DNA from: Asterias amurensis
Lineage: Eukaryota > Echinodermata > Asteroidea > Forcipulatida > Asteriidae
Assembly (NCBI RefSeq): GCF_032118995.1
Contig: NC_092657.1
Span: 6,945,391 to 7,009,390, forward strand
Direction of reading: 5' to 3'
DNA length: 64,000 nt
Below the pieces are notes generated by a model. It saw only the letters and a program-made list of their open reading frames with translations, had not been told where the DNA came from and made no database searches. The position numbers and the translations under genes were made by a program. This document shows, piece by piece, positions 44,389-55,866 of this stretch (within the stretch, counting starts at the first letter, position 1; each line of letters opens with the position of its first letter).

Positions 44389-44581
44389 AACTGTCTGCAT
44401 GGATATAAAGATCTTGCAGTAACTTGTAGTCCATGTCTCCCATCAGCTATCAATGTTGTAAACTACCCTTATTTAAATGCTAATAATGCTTATGTTAATA
44501 ACAAATAAAAACGTGTTTGCTTTTTCATTAAGTAATTCAAGAGCTGGCAAAAAAAATATCGCAACCCCCTCGATAACCCCC

Positions 44582-45257
44582 TTATTTTGTGTCATTACAA
44601 AGTGTCCACTGCCTTTAAATCTTACAATAATACTTCTTAGCAAATACTGGTGACCACAGAGGCCAAGCATAACTCTGTCTAGGTTTTCATTGAGAATCAC
44701 ACATATTATTGGTGACCAGTGGAGCATCACAAAGAATGACTAAATCAGCCCTTTTAATAGACAGTAACCCCATTGCCCGTGGAGCATCACAAAGAATGAC
44801 TAAATCAGCCCTTTTAATAGACAGTAACCCCATTGCCCGTGGAGCATCACAAAGAATTACTAAATCAGCCCTTTTAATAGACAGTAACCCCATTGCCCGT
44901 GGAGCATCACAAAGAATTACTAAATCAGCCCTTTTAATAGACAGTAACCCCATTGCCCGTGTACAAAAACATTTCCTAGGTATGGTGCAATAGATGGTGA
45001 CATTTCCCATTCAAATACTCGACCAATCAGAGAAGGTCTGAACGTACCAGGCGGTACAGTGACACAATCCCTTCCCTGGATATAATTATTAGCATATAAT
45101 TGGAACTGCAAAGATTTAAATAATACCAAGGGTTGCAAAGATATAAACTAAACCAAGGTTTGTAAGAAACCGCCTCAGTACAGTCAACATTAACAATACC
45201 CTGGGGGAAACAAAGAGCAGATAACTGAGTGAAGTAAACTGCAATTTAAGTGTTTAC
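44582..45257. repeat. Segmental duplication, copy 1, with 4-unit 60-bp minisatellite
   Basis: It matches 48391-49673 in the same orientation, both before and after the minisatellite (44720-44959, exactly four 60-bp units). The units begin TGGAGCATCACAAAGAATTA or, in the first two, have GAATGAC. A fragment of an M1 right end (44582-44618) is part of the duplicated block. Confidence 0.85.
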
Positions 45258-45400
45258 ACGAGTCATAAGGCCAATTAGGCATGTCTTGAACAACCGAAAT
45301 GAACGAGGGATTAACTCCTGCTCTGGCAACCGTATTATGAAGTTTCATATCAAATACAATAAATAGCCGGGAAATTGAGTACCATTTTAAAACATAAGCT
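45258..45400. repeat. Dispersed repeat, inverted partner at 51181-51312
   Basis: GGCATGTCTTGAACAA and ATTATGAAGTTTC blocks recur in reverse complement at 51181-51312 with similar spacing. The class is unknown. Confidence 0.45.
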
Positions 45401-45615
45401 CTTTTTAAGGACTTGTTTTATACTGTACATCTTCTAGTGCAACTCAACCACATCGGTTGTCATACTGTTCATTCCTTTTTTATGTTTTTATGAAATAAAC
45501 CAATAAATATAATATATATAGGACGTGGGTGCATCTTCCTGGGCGTCAAACTGTCGAGCCATCGTCCTCTCAGTGTTTCGTCGTTTGAGTTTCAAGCAAT
45601 ACACTAATGGTTTTT

Positions 45616-46003
45616 ATAAAGGCAGTGGACACTATTGGTAATTTTCAAAGACTCGCCTTCACAGTTGGTGTATCTCAACATAAGCATAAAATAACACACC
45701 TGTGAAAATTTGAGCTCAATCGGTCATCGAACATGCGAGATAATAATGAAAGAAAAAACGCCCTTGTCACACGAAGTTGTGTGCGTTTAGAAGGTTGATT
45801 TTGAGACCTCAAGTTCTAAATCTGAGGTCTCGAAATCAAATTCGTGGAAAATTACTTCTTACTCGAAAACTATGCCACTTCAGTGGGCGCCGTTTCTCAC
45901 AATGTTTTATACCATCAAACCTCTCCCCCATAACTCGTCACCAAGAAAGGTTTTTTGCTGATAATTATTTTGAGTAATTACCAATAGTGTCCACTGCCTT
46001 TAA
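45616..46003 (+). mobile_element. M1-family MITE
   Basis: AGGCAGTGGACACTATTGG left end, intact hairpin, CCAATAGTGTCCACTGCCTT right end with TTAA. The left TTAA is changed. Confidence 0.8.
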
Positions 46004-46895
46004 AGTTAAGTTTGGTCCATTTTATGAAGATCAGTGCTGTATTTTGCCAAAGTCAAACAAAACACAATCCATGTTTTTTTAACAATTTAGTGTGGAAATT
46101 CAAAATCATTTGAACAATGCAAACTACATCGACCAAATCTTTCACGGTCACAGATGTCATTGTAACACCAAGTTTACTCAATGATGGCGAATATTTCAGC
46201 TATGCTTATTCAACCACATTTTAATTATGCACAAGGGTTAGTAAAACAGTGACGCCCTCAAGCGTTTTCAATGTATAATCTGATTTCAAATAATCTGTTG
46301 CATAGACATCAAAAGCTCTCTGTTTTTGCTGATCCAGCAAATGAACCTTTGATGACTCCACATGGCATTAGTATGATATGACGTGGAGTAACGGTATTAT
46401 CTTGTATTCATTAATACGTTCGCTGGCAGTGAAAGCATTTAATGTATCCACCATATGCAAAAACTGACAAACCTGTCGAAGCTCGAGATCGATCGGCCAT
46501 CTGGGTCATGAACAAATAGTGCAGAACATACTTTCCATGACATCGATGCAAAAGAAAAGAATAAAACGTTCACTGAGCGATAAACTCCAACGTGAAATTA
46601 GAGTGTTTATTTCTCATCAAATATGAAACTTCAGACAGAAATTTGTCAAGGGTGTTCTCCACAATCATTATCATTGGACCGAATGTTTGATGAAAATCTG
46701 TGATATCGCGATTTAGTTTCTTACCAATATTTTAATGTTCCTTTAACTGTAGATTTGTTACCAACCAAAGTAATAGTTCAACTGGAATGTCTTTCAAAAT
46801 TGAAAGATATCATGATGTGCCAAACTCAGCTGACAACATTTGATTTCAATTTCCGAAAACATTTTAAGTTTATAAAATAATGTTTCAAAATAGTG
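46004..46895. other. No gene seen
   Basis: Nothing recognised in any frame. Confidence 0.4.
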
Positions 46896-47245
46896 TAAGG
46901 GCAGTGGACACTATTGGTAATTAGTCAAAATAGTTCTAAGCATAAAACCTTCCTTGGTAGCAAGTAATGGGGAGAGGTTGATAGTATAAATTGGCGTGAG
47001 AATCGGCTCCTTCTGAAATGACGTAATTTTCGAGAAAAAAAGAATTTTCCACGAACTTGATTTCGAAACCTCAGACTTAGAAATTGGGATCTCGATATCA
47101 AGCATCTGAAAGCACACAACTTCGTGTGACGAGTGTGTTTTTCTTATTGTTATCGCAACTTGGACGACCGATTGAGCTCAAATGTTGTTATTTTATGCAT
47201 ATGTTGAGATACACCAAGTGAGAAGACTAAGTTGACAATTACCAT
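46896..47245 (-). mobile_element. M1-family MITE, reversed, right end lost
   Basis: GGCAGTGGACACTATTGG at the left, reversed internal order, and truncation after GTTGACAATTACCAT. Confidence 0.7.
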
Positions 47246-48031
47246 TCGGGGTCTGGGAGGGCACATCGCTTTGACGGCAGTTTTTAACACTTTCGCCTGA
47301 CCCTGGACGGCCCCAGCAAACAAAGCATGACTTCCGAAGATTTAAAATAAAAATACACATAAAATATTGTCCCGTGTCTTTAAGTCGGTAAAAATTAGAC
47401 TCTAAAGTGTAGATTCGTTGCAACAATGTACTATTCCTTCGGCTCTCATATTCCACGAATCTACATTTTTTTGGCCATATTAATAGCTTGGAATGCTGGT
47501 TATCCTTAGTTGAAGCTGAAAAGCTAAATATTAAAACGAAGGACCCGGCTACAACGTGTTCGAGCTACACGTTAAGGGCGCCCCTGGCAGCCTTAACACT
47601 CGACCAGACGGCAGAGCACAGCCAGAGATCGGAAGTGTTTTATTGATCCGGAGAAAGGAAAACCAGAAGGTCACAAGATTATACTCCTGTATAATATGTA
47701 CCACTTTGTACCATTTGTTACACAAAATCAACATTGTACCACTCTAAGTAAAATGTGTACCCCATGTGATTGCTATTTTCTGTTGCTCTGTGATGTACCT
47801 ATTAGGCCTGCCATACTATGTTTTACCCTATATGTACCATTTTACCTCATAGATAGATAAACTGTTTGGTTTATTGGTTTTTACACTCGGCCTACTGCCA
47901 AATTACAGTAAAGCTTACAAATATTATAGGTTTTACTCGTGACTGAAGAGCAGTTGTCAGCTGTAAAGCTTTTAAAACACCTAAAGGTAGCGCAAGTGCT
48001 TCCAAATATGCATCGGCGTCGCGTCCTGCGG
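47246..48031. other. No gene seen
   Basis: It includes GTACCA-rich stretches at 47695-47840 but no convincing repeat unit or coding similarity. Confidence 0.35.
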
Positions 48032-48427
48032 TTAGACACTGGACACTATTGGTAGTTGTCAATTACTAGTCTCCACAGTTGGTGCATTTCTACATATTAT
48101 AACAAACCTATGAAAATTTAAGCTCAATCGGTCGTCGAAGTTGCGAGATATTAATTAAAGAAACAACATCCTGGTCGCACCATGGTAACACGAAGTTGTG
48201 TGCTTTCAGATGCTTGATGTCGAGACCTCACATTATAAATCTGATATTTTGAGGTCTCGAAATCAAAATCGTGGAACATGATTTATTTCTCAAAAACTGC
48301 GCCACTTCGGAGGGAGCTGTTTCTCACAACGTTTTATGATATCAACCTCTCCCCCATTACTCGTATTTCAGAAAGGTTCTATGACACAAATTATTTTGTG
48401 TCATTACAAAGTGTCCACTGCCTTTAA
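48032..48427 (+). mobile_element. M1-family MITE at edge of segmental duplication
   Basis: ACACTGGACACTATTGG left end, hairpin with a slightly longer loop, GTGTCCACTGCCTTTAA right end. Its last ~37 bp are copied at 44582-44618, so the duplication boundary falls inside this MITE. Confidence 0.75.
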
Positions 48428-49673
48428 ATCTTACAATAACATTTCTTAGCAAATACGGTGGTAACCAAAGAGGCCAAGCATAAGTCTGTCTAGGTTTTCA
48501 TTGAGAATCACACATATTATTGGTGACCAGTGGAGCATCACAAAGAATTACTAAATCAGCCCTTTTAATAGACAGTAACCCCATTGCCCGTGGAGCATCA
48601 CAAAGAATTACTAAATCAGCCCTTTTAATAGACAGTAACCCCATTGCCCGTGGAGCATCACAAAGAATTACTAAATCAGCCCTTTTAATAGACAGTAACC
48701 CCATTGCCCGTGGAGCATCACAAAGAATTACTAAATCAGCCCTTTTAATAGACAGTAACCCCATTGCCCGTGGAGCATCACAAAGAATTACTAAATCAGC
48801 TCTTTTAATAGACAGTAACCCCATTGCCCGTGGAGCATCACAAAGAATTACTAAATCAGCCCTTTTAATAGACAGTAACCCCATTGCCCGTGGAGCATCA
48901 CAAAGAATTACTAAATCAGCCCTTTTAATAGACAGTAACCCCATTGCCCGTGGAGCATCACAAAGAATTACTAAATCAGCCCTTTTAATAGACAGTAACC
49001 CCATTGCCCGTGGAGCATCACAAAGAATTACTAAATCAGCCCTTTTAATAGACAGTAACCCCATTGCCCGTGGAGCATCACAAAGAATTACTAAATCAGC
49101 CCTTTTAATAGACAGTAACCCCATTGCCCGTGGAGCATCACAAAGAATTACTAAATCAGCCCTTTTAATAGACAGTAACCCCATTGCCCGTGGAGCATCA
49201 CAAAGAATTACTAAATCAGCCCTTTTAATAGACAGTAACCCCATTGCCCGTGGAGCATCACAAAGAATTACTAAATCAGCCCTTTTAATAGACAGTAACC
49301 CCATTGCCCGTGGAGCATCACAAAGAATTACTAAATCAGCTCTTTTAATAGACAGTAACCCCATTGCCCGTGTACAAAAACATTTTCCTAGGTATGGTGC
49401 AATAGATGGTGACATTTCCATGTCCGCCACTGAAATACTCAACCAATCAGAGAAGGTCTGAACGTACCAGGCGGTACAGTGACACAATCCCTTCCCTGGA
49501 CGTAAATATTAGCATATAATTGGAACTGCAAATATTTAAATAATACCAAGGGATGCAAAGATATAAACTAAACCAAGGTTTGTAAGAAACCGCCTCAGTA
49601 CAGTCAACATTAACAATACCCTGGGGGAAACAAAGGGCAGATAATTGAGTGAAGTAAACTGCAATATAAGTGT
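48391..49673. repeat. Segmental duplication, copy 2, with 14-unit 60-bp minisatellite
   Basis: The array 48531-49370 is exactly 14 x 60 bp. Units are nearly identical, with only a C/T change in two units (AGCTCTT). Both strands stay open through the array (20-residue repeats GASQRITKSALL... and RAMGLLSIKRAD...) because 60 is a multiple of three. No splice or domain evidence supports a gene. The flanks match 44582-45257. Confidence 0.9.
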
Positions 49674-50205
49674 TTGGGCCATGAAAATACCAAGTGTGTA
49701 ATAAAGTTGTCGCGAGCTGGTATTGTAGTTTTATGAATGACCATGTAAATAAGAAACGAGTTTCTCTGGCCGCCGCCTCTTTTTGTTTTTACCCCCCCCC
49801 CCCCCGAAAAACGGGGTAATTCATGAGTGGGGAATAAGTTCCTTATTGTTTGCCTTAAGAACGTGTTCCCTACGACTCTTTTCACCACACTGCAATACAA
49901 CAGCCGTTCGTAGTAGTATTCTAAAATTCTACAAAAAGCATGCATCGCATGTGATGAGCCAAGCAGAATATGAAGTGAGTGAGCCTGGCGTCTATACTAT
50001 TTTTTCTACCTCCTTAAATCGTGATACAAAATTATGCTCGTGTTACATTTAATATTGCACTTTTTTTTCTCGAATTATTTCACAATCCAGTCGCTTGCAA
50101 ATTTGTTGACTTCAGCTTCGTATTGTGTAACACGCTAGCTGAATTTAAAAAAATATATATATAACGCCTGGAAAGTGCGCCTAGCTTTCTGTGCATTTTG
50201 GTTTC
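49674..50205. other. No gene seen
   Basis: A 14-base C run at 49792-49805. Short open frames are without similarity. Confidence 0.4.
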
Positions 50206-50443
50206 CCATTGTTTATTTTTTTCGCACCAAATTACGTGGGTCAGCGATGTTTAGGATATCGGTCATCTTTGAAAAAAATACCTAAAATTTGGAAAATACT
50301 AAAAATACAAGCGCCATCTCTAGTGTATGGCTTGAACACAGTTACATCGTGTATGCTATAGAAAGTAACGGATAAGTAAGTATGAGTTGTTATCATCGAA
50401 GCCTGTTCACACGTAATTTGGTGCGAAAAAAAAGTAATGGAAA
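50206..50443. mobile_element. ~240-bp inverted-repeat element, CGCACCAAATTACGTG ends
   Basis: TTTTTTTCGCACCAAATTACG near 50214 faces CGTAATTTGGTGCGAAAAAA near 50416. The arms are about 35 bp with an anonymous middle. Confidence 0.55.
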
Positions 50444-50814
50444 AAACAAACCCAACTGGTCATGTGTGGAGTTTTTTTTGTGTTGTTTATTCATGCATAA
50501 CTTTACCTGCGGTTTCACAATACAGATCTGGTTAATAGGTAAGTGATAACGCTGTTGTTTCCAGATTCACAAGCTCTATTGGCGTGGAGGATTATTGTTT
50601 CCCTAAGCATATATATTAACTATTGGAAAGCTCTTGATCTGCAGAATTCAGAAATACCAATAGCTACAATAATAATTCCCACTTTTGGCTCATTTTATGG
50701 TGACAGGTCACATACTCCTGTCAGAACAGAGTTCTTTTCAAATTTTGACCAGATCCAGCACTAAAAATTCATCAATGTACTGCTTGAAATTCAATGACGT
50801 AACGACATAATATT

Positions 50815-51070
50815 GGGTGCATTCGTTTAGCTGCCCTGTGTCTACCCCGCGGTGCTCACTCGGGTGAGCCCCTGACAAGAGCTAAACGAACGACCACTCA
50901 CCGCTGTCGTATTGACATCGTGCACCTGGGGCCAGCCCCCAAGTGACCCACTCCACAAGCAGGGCACTGGGGGCTGACCCAGGTGAGCCCCCCCTGGAAT
51001 GACGTCAAAGCTATTCGAACGCACCGGGGGCAGACCGGGATCGACCCAGGGAAGCTAAACGAACGCACCC
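50815..51070. mobile_element. 256-bp GC-rich MITE, GGGTGCGTTCG ends, copy 1
   Basis: The inverted ends are GGGTGCATTCGTTTAGCT and AGCTAAACGAACGCACCC. The interior includes CTACCCCGCGGTGCTCACTC. Copy 2 is at 60814-61061. Its base composition differs sharply from the surroundings. Confidence 0.75.
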
Positions 51071-52594
51071 ATTATTGAGGTGACCTCCAAAGGTTGTTCA
51101 ACAAGGCCCGATAAGCTTCCGTACACTGAAGGTCGACGGCTCCACAATTTGCTGCCCAGGACGATGCACCCATATCCTTAAATAGTACTCAGTAAATTCC
51201 TCTTCCCTGGCTTTTATATTGGCTACGAAACTTCATAATGCGATTGCAAAAACGGGGGGTTAATCGCTCGTTTATTTTACTTGTTCAAGACATGCCCACC
51301 TGAAATGACCTATGACATTTTAAAGTGGGGCTAAAGAATGCTCTGAAGTATACAGTCTGTGCGCACCGTGCTCGATAATGAAGCATAGCGCTCGATTTCA
51401 TTTGCAGCGAGAGCTGGCCTCGGACCCCTTCGAGATTTCGCGTGAAAATGCGAGCGTTCCGACACTGCTCCTTCAAACCGATGGGAAGTACATTTCCGTC
51501 GGAGTTAGACCAACATGGTGGGGTAAGTAGCCTTCTCGACAATCTAACGAAGATTTAGAACCCAATTTTTACCGAATTTAACCCCTCTAAGACATTTATA
51601 TTTTCAACTGAAGTGTACTTAAGTTTTCACACTTTTCGAAGAATAGCCTCACATTTTTGGTGAACTTGACTGTTTCGAGCATAATGGAGACAAATGAGGT
51701 CGATATTATGGTAGACGAAGGGTTTCCGGTCCTGTTGATGGTACATTCACTTCTGCACGTTCAACCGTTGTCGTGTTTTCGGCCTCGTAATTTCACGAGA
51801 AATCACAAATTTCTCCGTTGTTGCGGCACTTATTGTTGCGTGACGTCACAGTAAACACGATTTTCTGGGGCTGCTGTTTAGTTGTTTTGTCTTTCGTCGT
51901 CGTCGTCGTGGCATGTATTTATAAAACATTTTTTAAATATCAGAAAGTAGTACTAGTAGGGACCTGGTTTAACTTTAAACATTGTTATAATTATACCATG
52001 GAGGAAGAAATAGACCCTCCATGCTCGTACTACACAGTGAGTCAGTGACAGTTCTAGGCTATTTTGGACATGATATTTACAATACACAAGTTTTTGTCTT
52101 CAACTTGCACTTTGTTTTATTGCATTTATATATTTGTTTCTTTAGTCATGTTAGTTGTCATCTTATTATACAAAGTTAAATTTTGAATAACCGGATGTGT
52201 TTATACCGCAAACCTTATATTAGCGTGCTACGGAGTACAGTGCCCCCAGTTTAGGTCCATATACAATGAGAATTAGCCTGGTTATTTCTGTCAACCTTTT
52301 TTTAAATAACTATATGATGGGATCTAAACAATGTAAAATTAAAATCTTATGATACTTTTTTTCCCTCCAAACCTCAGGCCTACCCTTGATGACCTACCGT
52401 TGTTTCTAGCTTTTGGATAATTCCGTCACAAAGTACTTGTCGGAGAACGTGAAGTTGAACATTGACTGGTTTCTTCCTGATGTTGTAACCCAGCCAGATT
52501 TCTACGGGGTGTTGTAATTATGACTGTTCGGGAATGCCGTGCTCAGAGATGTAGTTGGTATCGCTAGGCTTGGATGGGTCAAATAACAGTCTTC
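51071..52594. other. Unassigned stretch with dispersed repeats, no gene confirmed
   Basis: 51181-51312 is the inverted partner of 45258-45400. A CpG-rich zone at about 51640-51920 has a (TCG)n tract and GTGACGTCACAG (a CRE-like site near 51840). It shares CTTGACTGTTTCGAGC with a similar spot at about 54085. No exon was recognised. Confidence 0.3.
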
Positions 52595-52745
52595 CGAGAT
52601 GAAAGGTGTCAGGACACTTCGTACCTTTGCCTCTTCGCACCCTAGATGCTTCGTACCTTTGCAAGGTACGAAGTGACTATGGGACTCTTCGTACCTTGGA
52701 CACTTCGTACCTTTGACACTTCGTACCTTCTTACAAGATACTTTA
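52595..52745. repeat. CTTCGTACCTTTG repeat with palindrome
   Basis: About six copies of CTTCGTACCTT at irregular spacing, one forming the palindrome CTTCGTACCTTTG/CAAGGTACGAAG near 52650-52675. Confidence 0.65.
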
Positions 52746-52880
52746 GTACCTCGTACTAAATGAAATGTTTTGCTGTGGTTTTTTTTCTCAAGCTAACAGA
52801 CCCCGAATTGAGTTGAAACTTTTGCATGCTTTTGAATTTATATTTCTGAATATTTTTTTAACTTAAAGTTTAAAGTCTTA

Positions 52881-53066
52881 AGCCTGGTTCATACTTACTG
52901 CGAATGTGAATTCGATATGGATTTTACTTGAATTTTACATCACAACTCTGTTTTCGTTGCGATATTTGCACAGTGCAATATTCGCACAATTCAACCTCTG
53001 CAAGTTATTTGTGAACTTTTGATATCAACATTGGTATCGCATTCACATTCGCAGGAAGTGTGAACC
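52881..53066. mobile_element. ~186-bp MITE, AGCCTGGTTCATACTT ends
   Basis: AGCCTGGTTCATACTTACTG with GCGAATGTGAATTCGATA faces TATCGCATTCACATTCGC with AAGTGTGAACC. The interior is paired hairpin-like. Confidence 0.65.
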
Positions 53067-55030
53067 TTCATTTCAGATCAGAGACAGAAAATATAGTTCA
53101 AATGTGAACTTAACGATCAGTAAGCTTTTCAACGAAAAGATCTTTGCCAATAGTATTGTACAATAACTTTAAGATAAAGAGTAAGCATTGTTCAATCATT
53201 GCTTTACAGGGTTCCCATCAAGATAAATTACATTATTTTAATCAATATCATTGGCAGACAAAAATAGTACTTAATGTTGTATTGCAAGTTGCTTGTGATA
53301 TTTATAGATAATAGGGAAAATAAGAAACTAGTTGAATTAGAAAGTATAATTTCCACTTTATATGTTTACAGATCTCCTAATACCTGGGTGTTCCTGTAAC
53401 AACTTTTTTGTAATTTTTCTCTGAGCTGACCTAGCATTAAACAATTATTTAAATAATTAAGACTCTGTAAAGGAAAATGTGGATAATTGCATGAGACATT
53501 CCTGCAGCTGAAAGAATCAAATAAATAAATTAATAAATGAAATAAGAAAAGAATGTTGCAGTGTTTAATAAAAAATATGTTGTTAACAATTGACCAATCC
53601 TCACAGAATAAAAGCATGAAAATGGGCAAGTAATGGTGGACCCTTGAAATGCAATAGTGTTTCTTTCATCAAGGTATAAACCACGGCGAATATCTACTAC
53701 TATTTTCGGTGGAATGGCATATTAAAAAGCTTCAAAAAATAATTTTAATGGATTTAGCCATTGTACGGCAGACCTTCTTTAAACGAATCCCTTTTAGACA
53801 AATGCACAATCCTTTGAAAAGCCTGGTACCTCAATGTTTACCCAACACCGCATTAATCAGTGCAACGTTTGAAGTAGGGAACCAGACATGACTGAAGTGT
53901 ACGGAAACGCTAGGCAAATGACTAGCGTTTCCTTACACAGCAGCTGATTGGTTACACTAGTTACATAGGTCATTGAGCATGGTCCATGTTTTGACCAATC
54001 ACGTGTGGGCTCTCATTTTACAAGCGAGACATGGCGGATTTCTCGATTCTGAACGGTCACGCTGACGAAGACGGATTCTTTTGGTGAAATTGACTGTTTC
54101 GAGCTACCTTGGAAATAACGAATACAGCGAAAGACTACATCAATAGTTTACCTAACAGTCCATCTATAAAAATTTTCTGCACAATTTGGTTAAATATTAA
54201 AAAGATGACGTTTTTGAAGACCATTATTTCTGCACAAAGAGGGTAATGTTTTTTGTCTCATATTTCTTATTTTTTGATACATAAAATTATGAAATAATTT
54301 TTGTAGGTACAATAAAACATTATTACTCCGTTTTATGAAAGTTTTTGTCTGTTAGAGTTTTTAATACTCCCGAATTGGATTTTTTAAAATGCGTCCTCCG
54401 AGCTCATTATATATTCATAGCCGCGACGGTCATGAATATCTAACAAATGAAATGAAGGGGTTTTCTGACCCTTGCGCACTGACTGTATAAAGTTATTACA
54501 TTTTTCTAGTAGATGGAGTCCATAGGACACAAGAACAAAATATAACGAGTCTCTTCTTAACGTTCAAACATGGTAAACATGTTTTTTCTCCGAAACACTC
54601 CAAGCCAAAATTCTGAAGAACGCAAGGTCATACAAACCAACGCGGCAAATGAATCATGACGTCATCGGCGCTATTTGATATGGAATAGTGCGCCCTCAAT
54701 TGGTCACAGCTGGAGAACTGTGCACAAACCATATGGGAAGTATAGCCATTGACGTCAAGGGGTCAATGCATATCATTATCATACGTAACCCATATCCGCC
54801 GACCTACGTCAAAATCCGTATCCGGAAACAAATCGCTATACAAACGCCGGGACAAACGGATTTTCCCGTAGAAGATTTGTTTGGTTTTTTTTTCTTCATA
54901 GTTTAACCCCTTTGGCCGTCTAAAGACCAGAAATGTATCCCACAATCTTTTGCTGCAATACATACTTTAGTCACACAGGTTTCGCTGAGTTTCATGACGA
55001 TTTTGATCAACGTTTTGGCTGAAAAATTAC
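53067..55030. other. No gene seen between repeats and gene B
   Basis: A small hairpin is at about 53898-53935 (GGAAACGCTAG/CTAGCGTTTCC). The stretch near 54688-54735 resembles 33296-33350 (GCGCCCTC-ATTGGTCA, CTGGAGAACT), so a distant transposon copy is likely. No exon was recognised. Confidence 0.3.
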
Positions 55031-55152
55031 GGCGGCATCAGCTACGGCTAAAGCTAGATTTCCACGTCATTACGCGTTGAGGTATAGGACGTCCTTAGCA
55101 ACACCCTCAGCTACAGCCGTAGCCGTAGGTGTAGCAAATTGGTCACGGCTTT
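55031..55152. mobile_element. MITE upstream of gene B, truncated
   Basis: Reverse-oriented counterpart of 44241-44388. It begins at GGCGGCATCAGCTACGGC and lacks the outer end seen upstream of gene A. Homology between the arms of the large inverted duplication stops here. Confidence 0.55.
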
Positions 55153-55369
55153 AGCTTGTTGGTGGTGGAGTGAACTGACTGAAATAGATTTTACATATCT
55201 TCAAGGTTTCTTCTGCTTATCTTTTTATTGAATCCCGAGCTGAGAGGACGAGGCTCCTTCTGTTTCCTGTTTCAGTATGTTTTCCGCTTCCGATTCACCA
55301 GCAGGTTATCTTTGTAGATCAACGGGGAGATTAACAAAGTTTGAATCGTTTGAACCATTACCTCAAACA

Positions 55370-55377
55370 TATAAAAT
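55370..55377 (+). promoter_or_regulatory. TATA box of gene B
   Basis: TATAAAAT, 105 bp before ATG 55482, mirrored in gene A. Both are followed by the same CGGTTTGGCAAGTTCTTGC block. Confidence 0.6.
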
Positions 55378-55481
55378 AACGGTTTGGCAAGTTCTTGCTC
55401 ATTTCACTTCGAACATCTGTACGCAGAGGATCAACGTCAAGAACTCGTGTAGGTTTGTTGTTGAATTGTTAGCTAAGCACA

Positions 55482-55866
55482 ATGGGGTTGTTGATCCGTT
55501 CACTCTTGATCGTTATGATCATGAAGTCTATAGCTGCACGACAAAGTGCATCTTCCAGCAGTCAGGCAACGGGTTCTTGTGACCAAGAAGTAGAAAAACT
55601 GAAGACTATGCTAATAGATTACCTAGAACTGGTTAACGCTGAAGTAAGGTACACACAACAACAAATAGAAAAGCTGAAAGATTCAATGACTGAAACTCAA
55701 GAAGCTGTTTCAACTGAACTGGAAGCCACTAGAGGTAAAGTAGACGAGTTACAGGTGGCCACTTCTGATAATCGAGAAAAGATAACATCTGAGCTGGAAG
55801 AAACAAGAAGCAAGATGGAAGAGTTAGAGGTCTCAGTGTCTGCCTTGGTGAAGCTCATTACTAATG
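55482..55866 (+). CDS. Gene B exon 1: signal peptide and coiled coil
   Basis: 385 bp from ATG to donor GTAAGTT at 55867. It encodes [19 protein letters not shown] and the stalk to LVKLITN. It is two codons shorter than gene A (CDQEVEKL against CDQDVIVEKL). Confidence 0.88.

Noticed and set aside
48531-49370. Could the regular 60-bp units be a CRISPR array?
   Set aside because: The units are identical throughout with no variable spacers, and the genome is animal.
48498-49487. 329-codon (minus) and 313-codon (plus) open frames with 20-residue repeats
   Set aside because: Openness on both strands follows from a 60-bp unit lacking stops. Flanking frames end at once and there is no domain or splice evidence, so I list it as a minisatellite.
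50842-51024. Proline- and glycine-rich short frame in GC-rich DNA
   Set aside because: It lies within the GGGTGCGTTCG MITE, and the second copy does not keep the same peptide.
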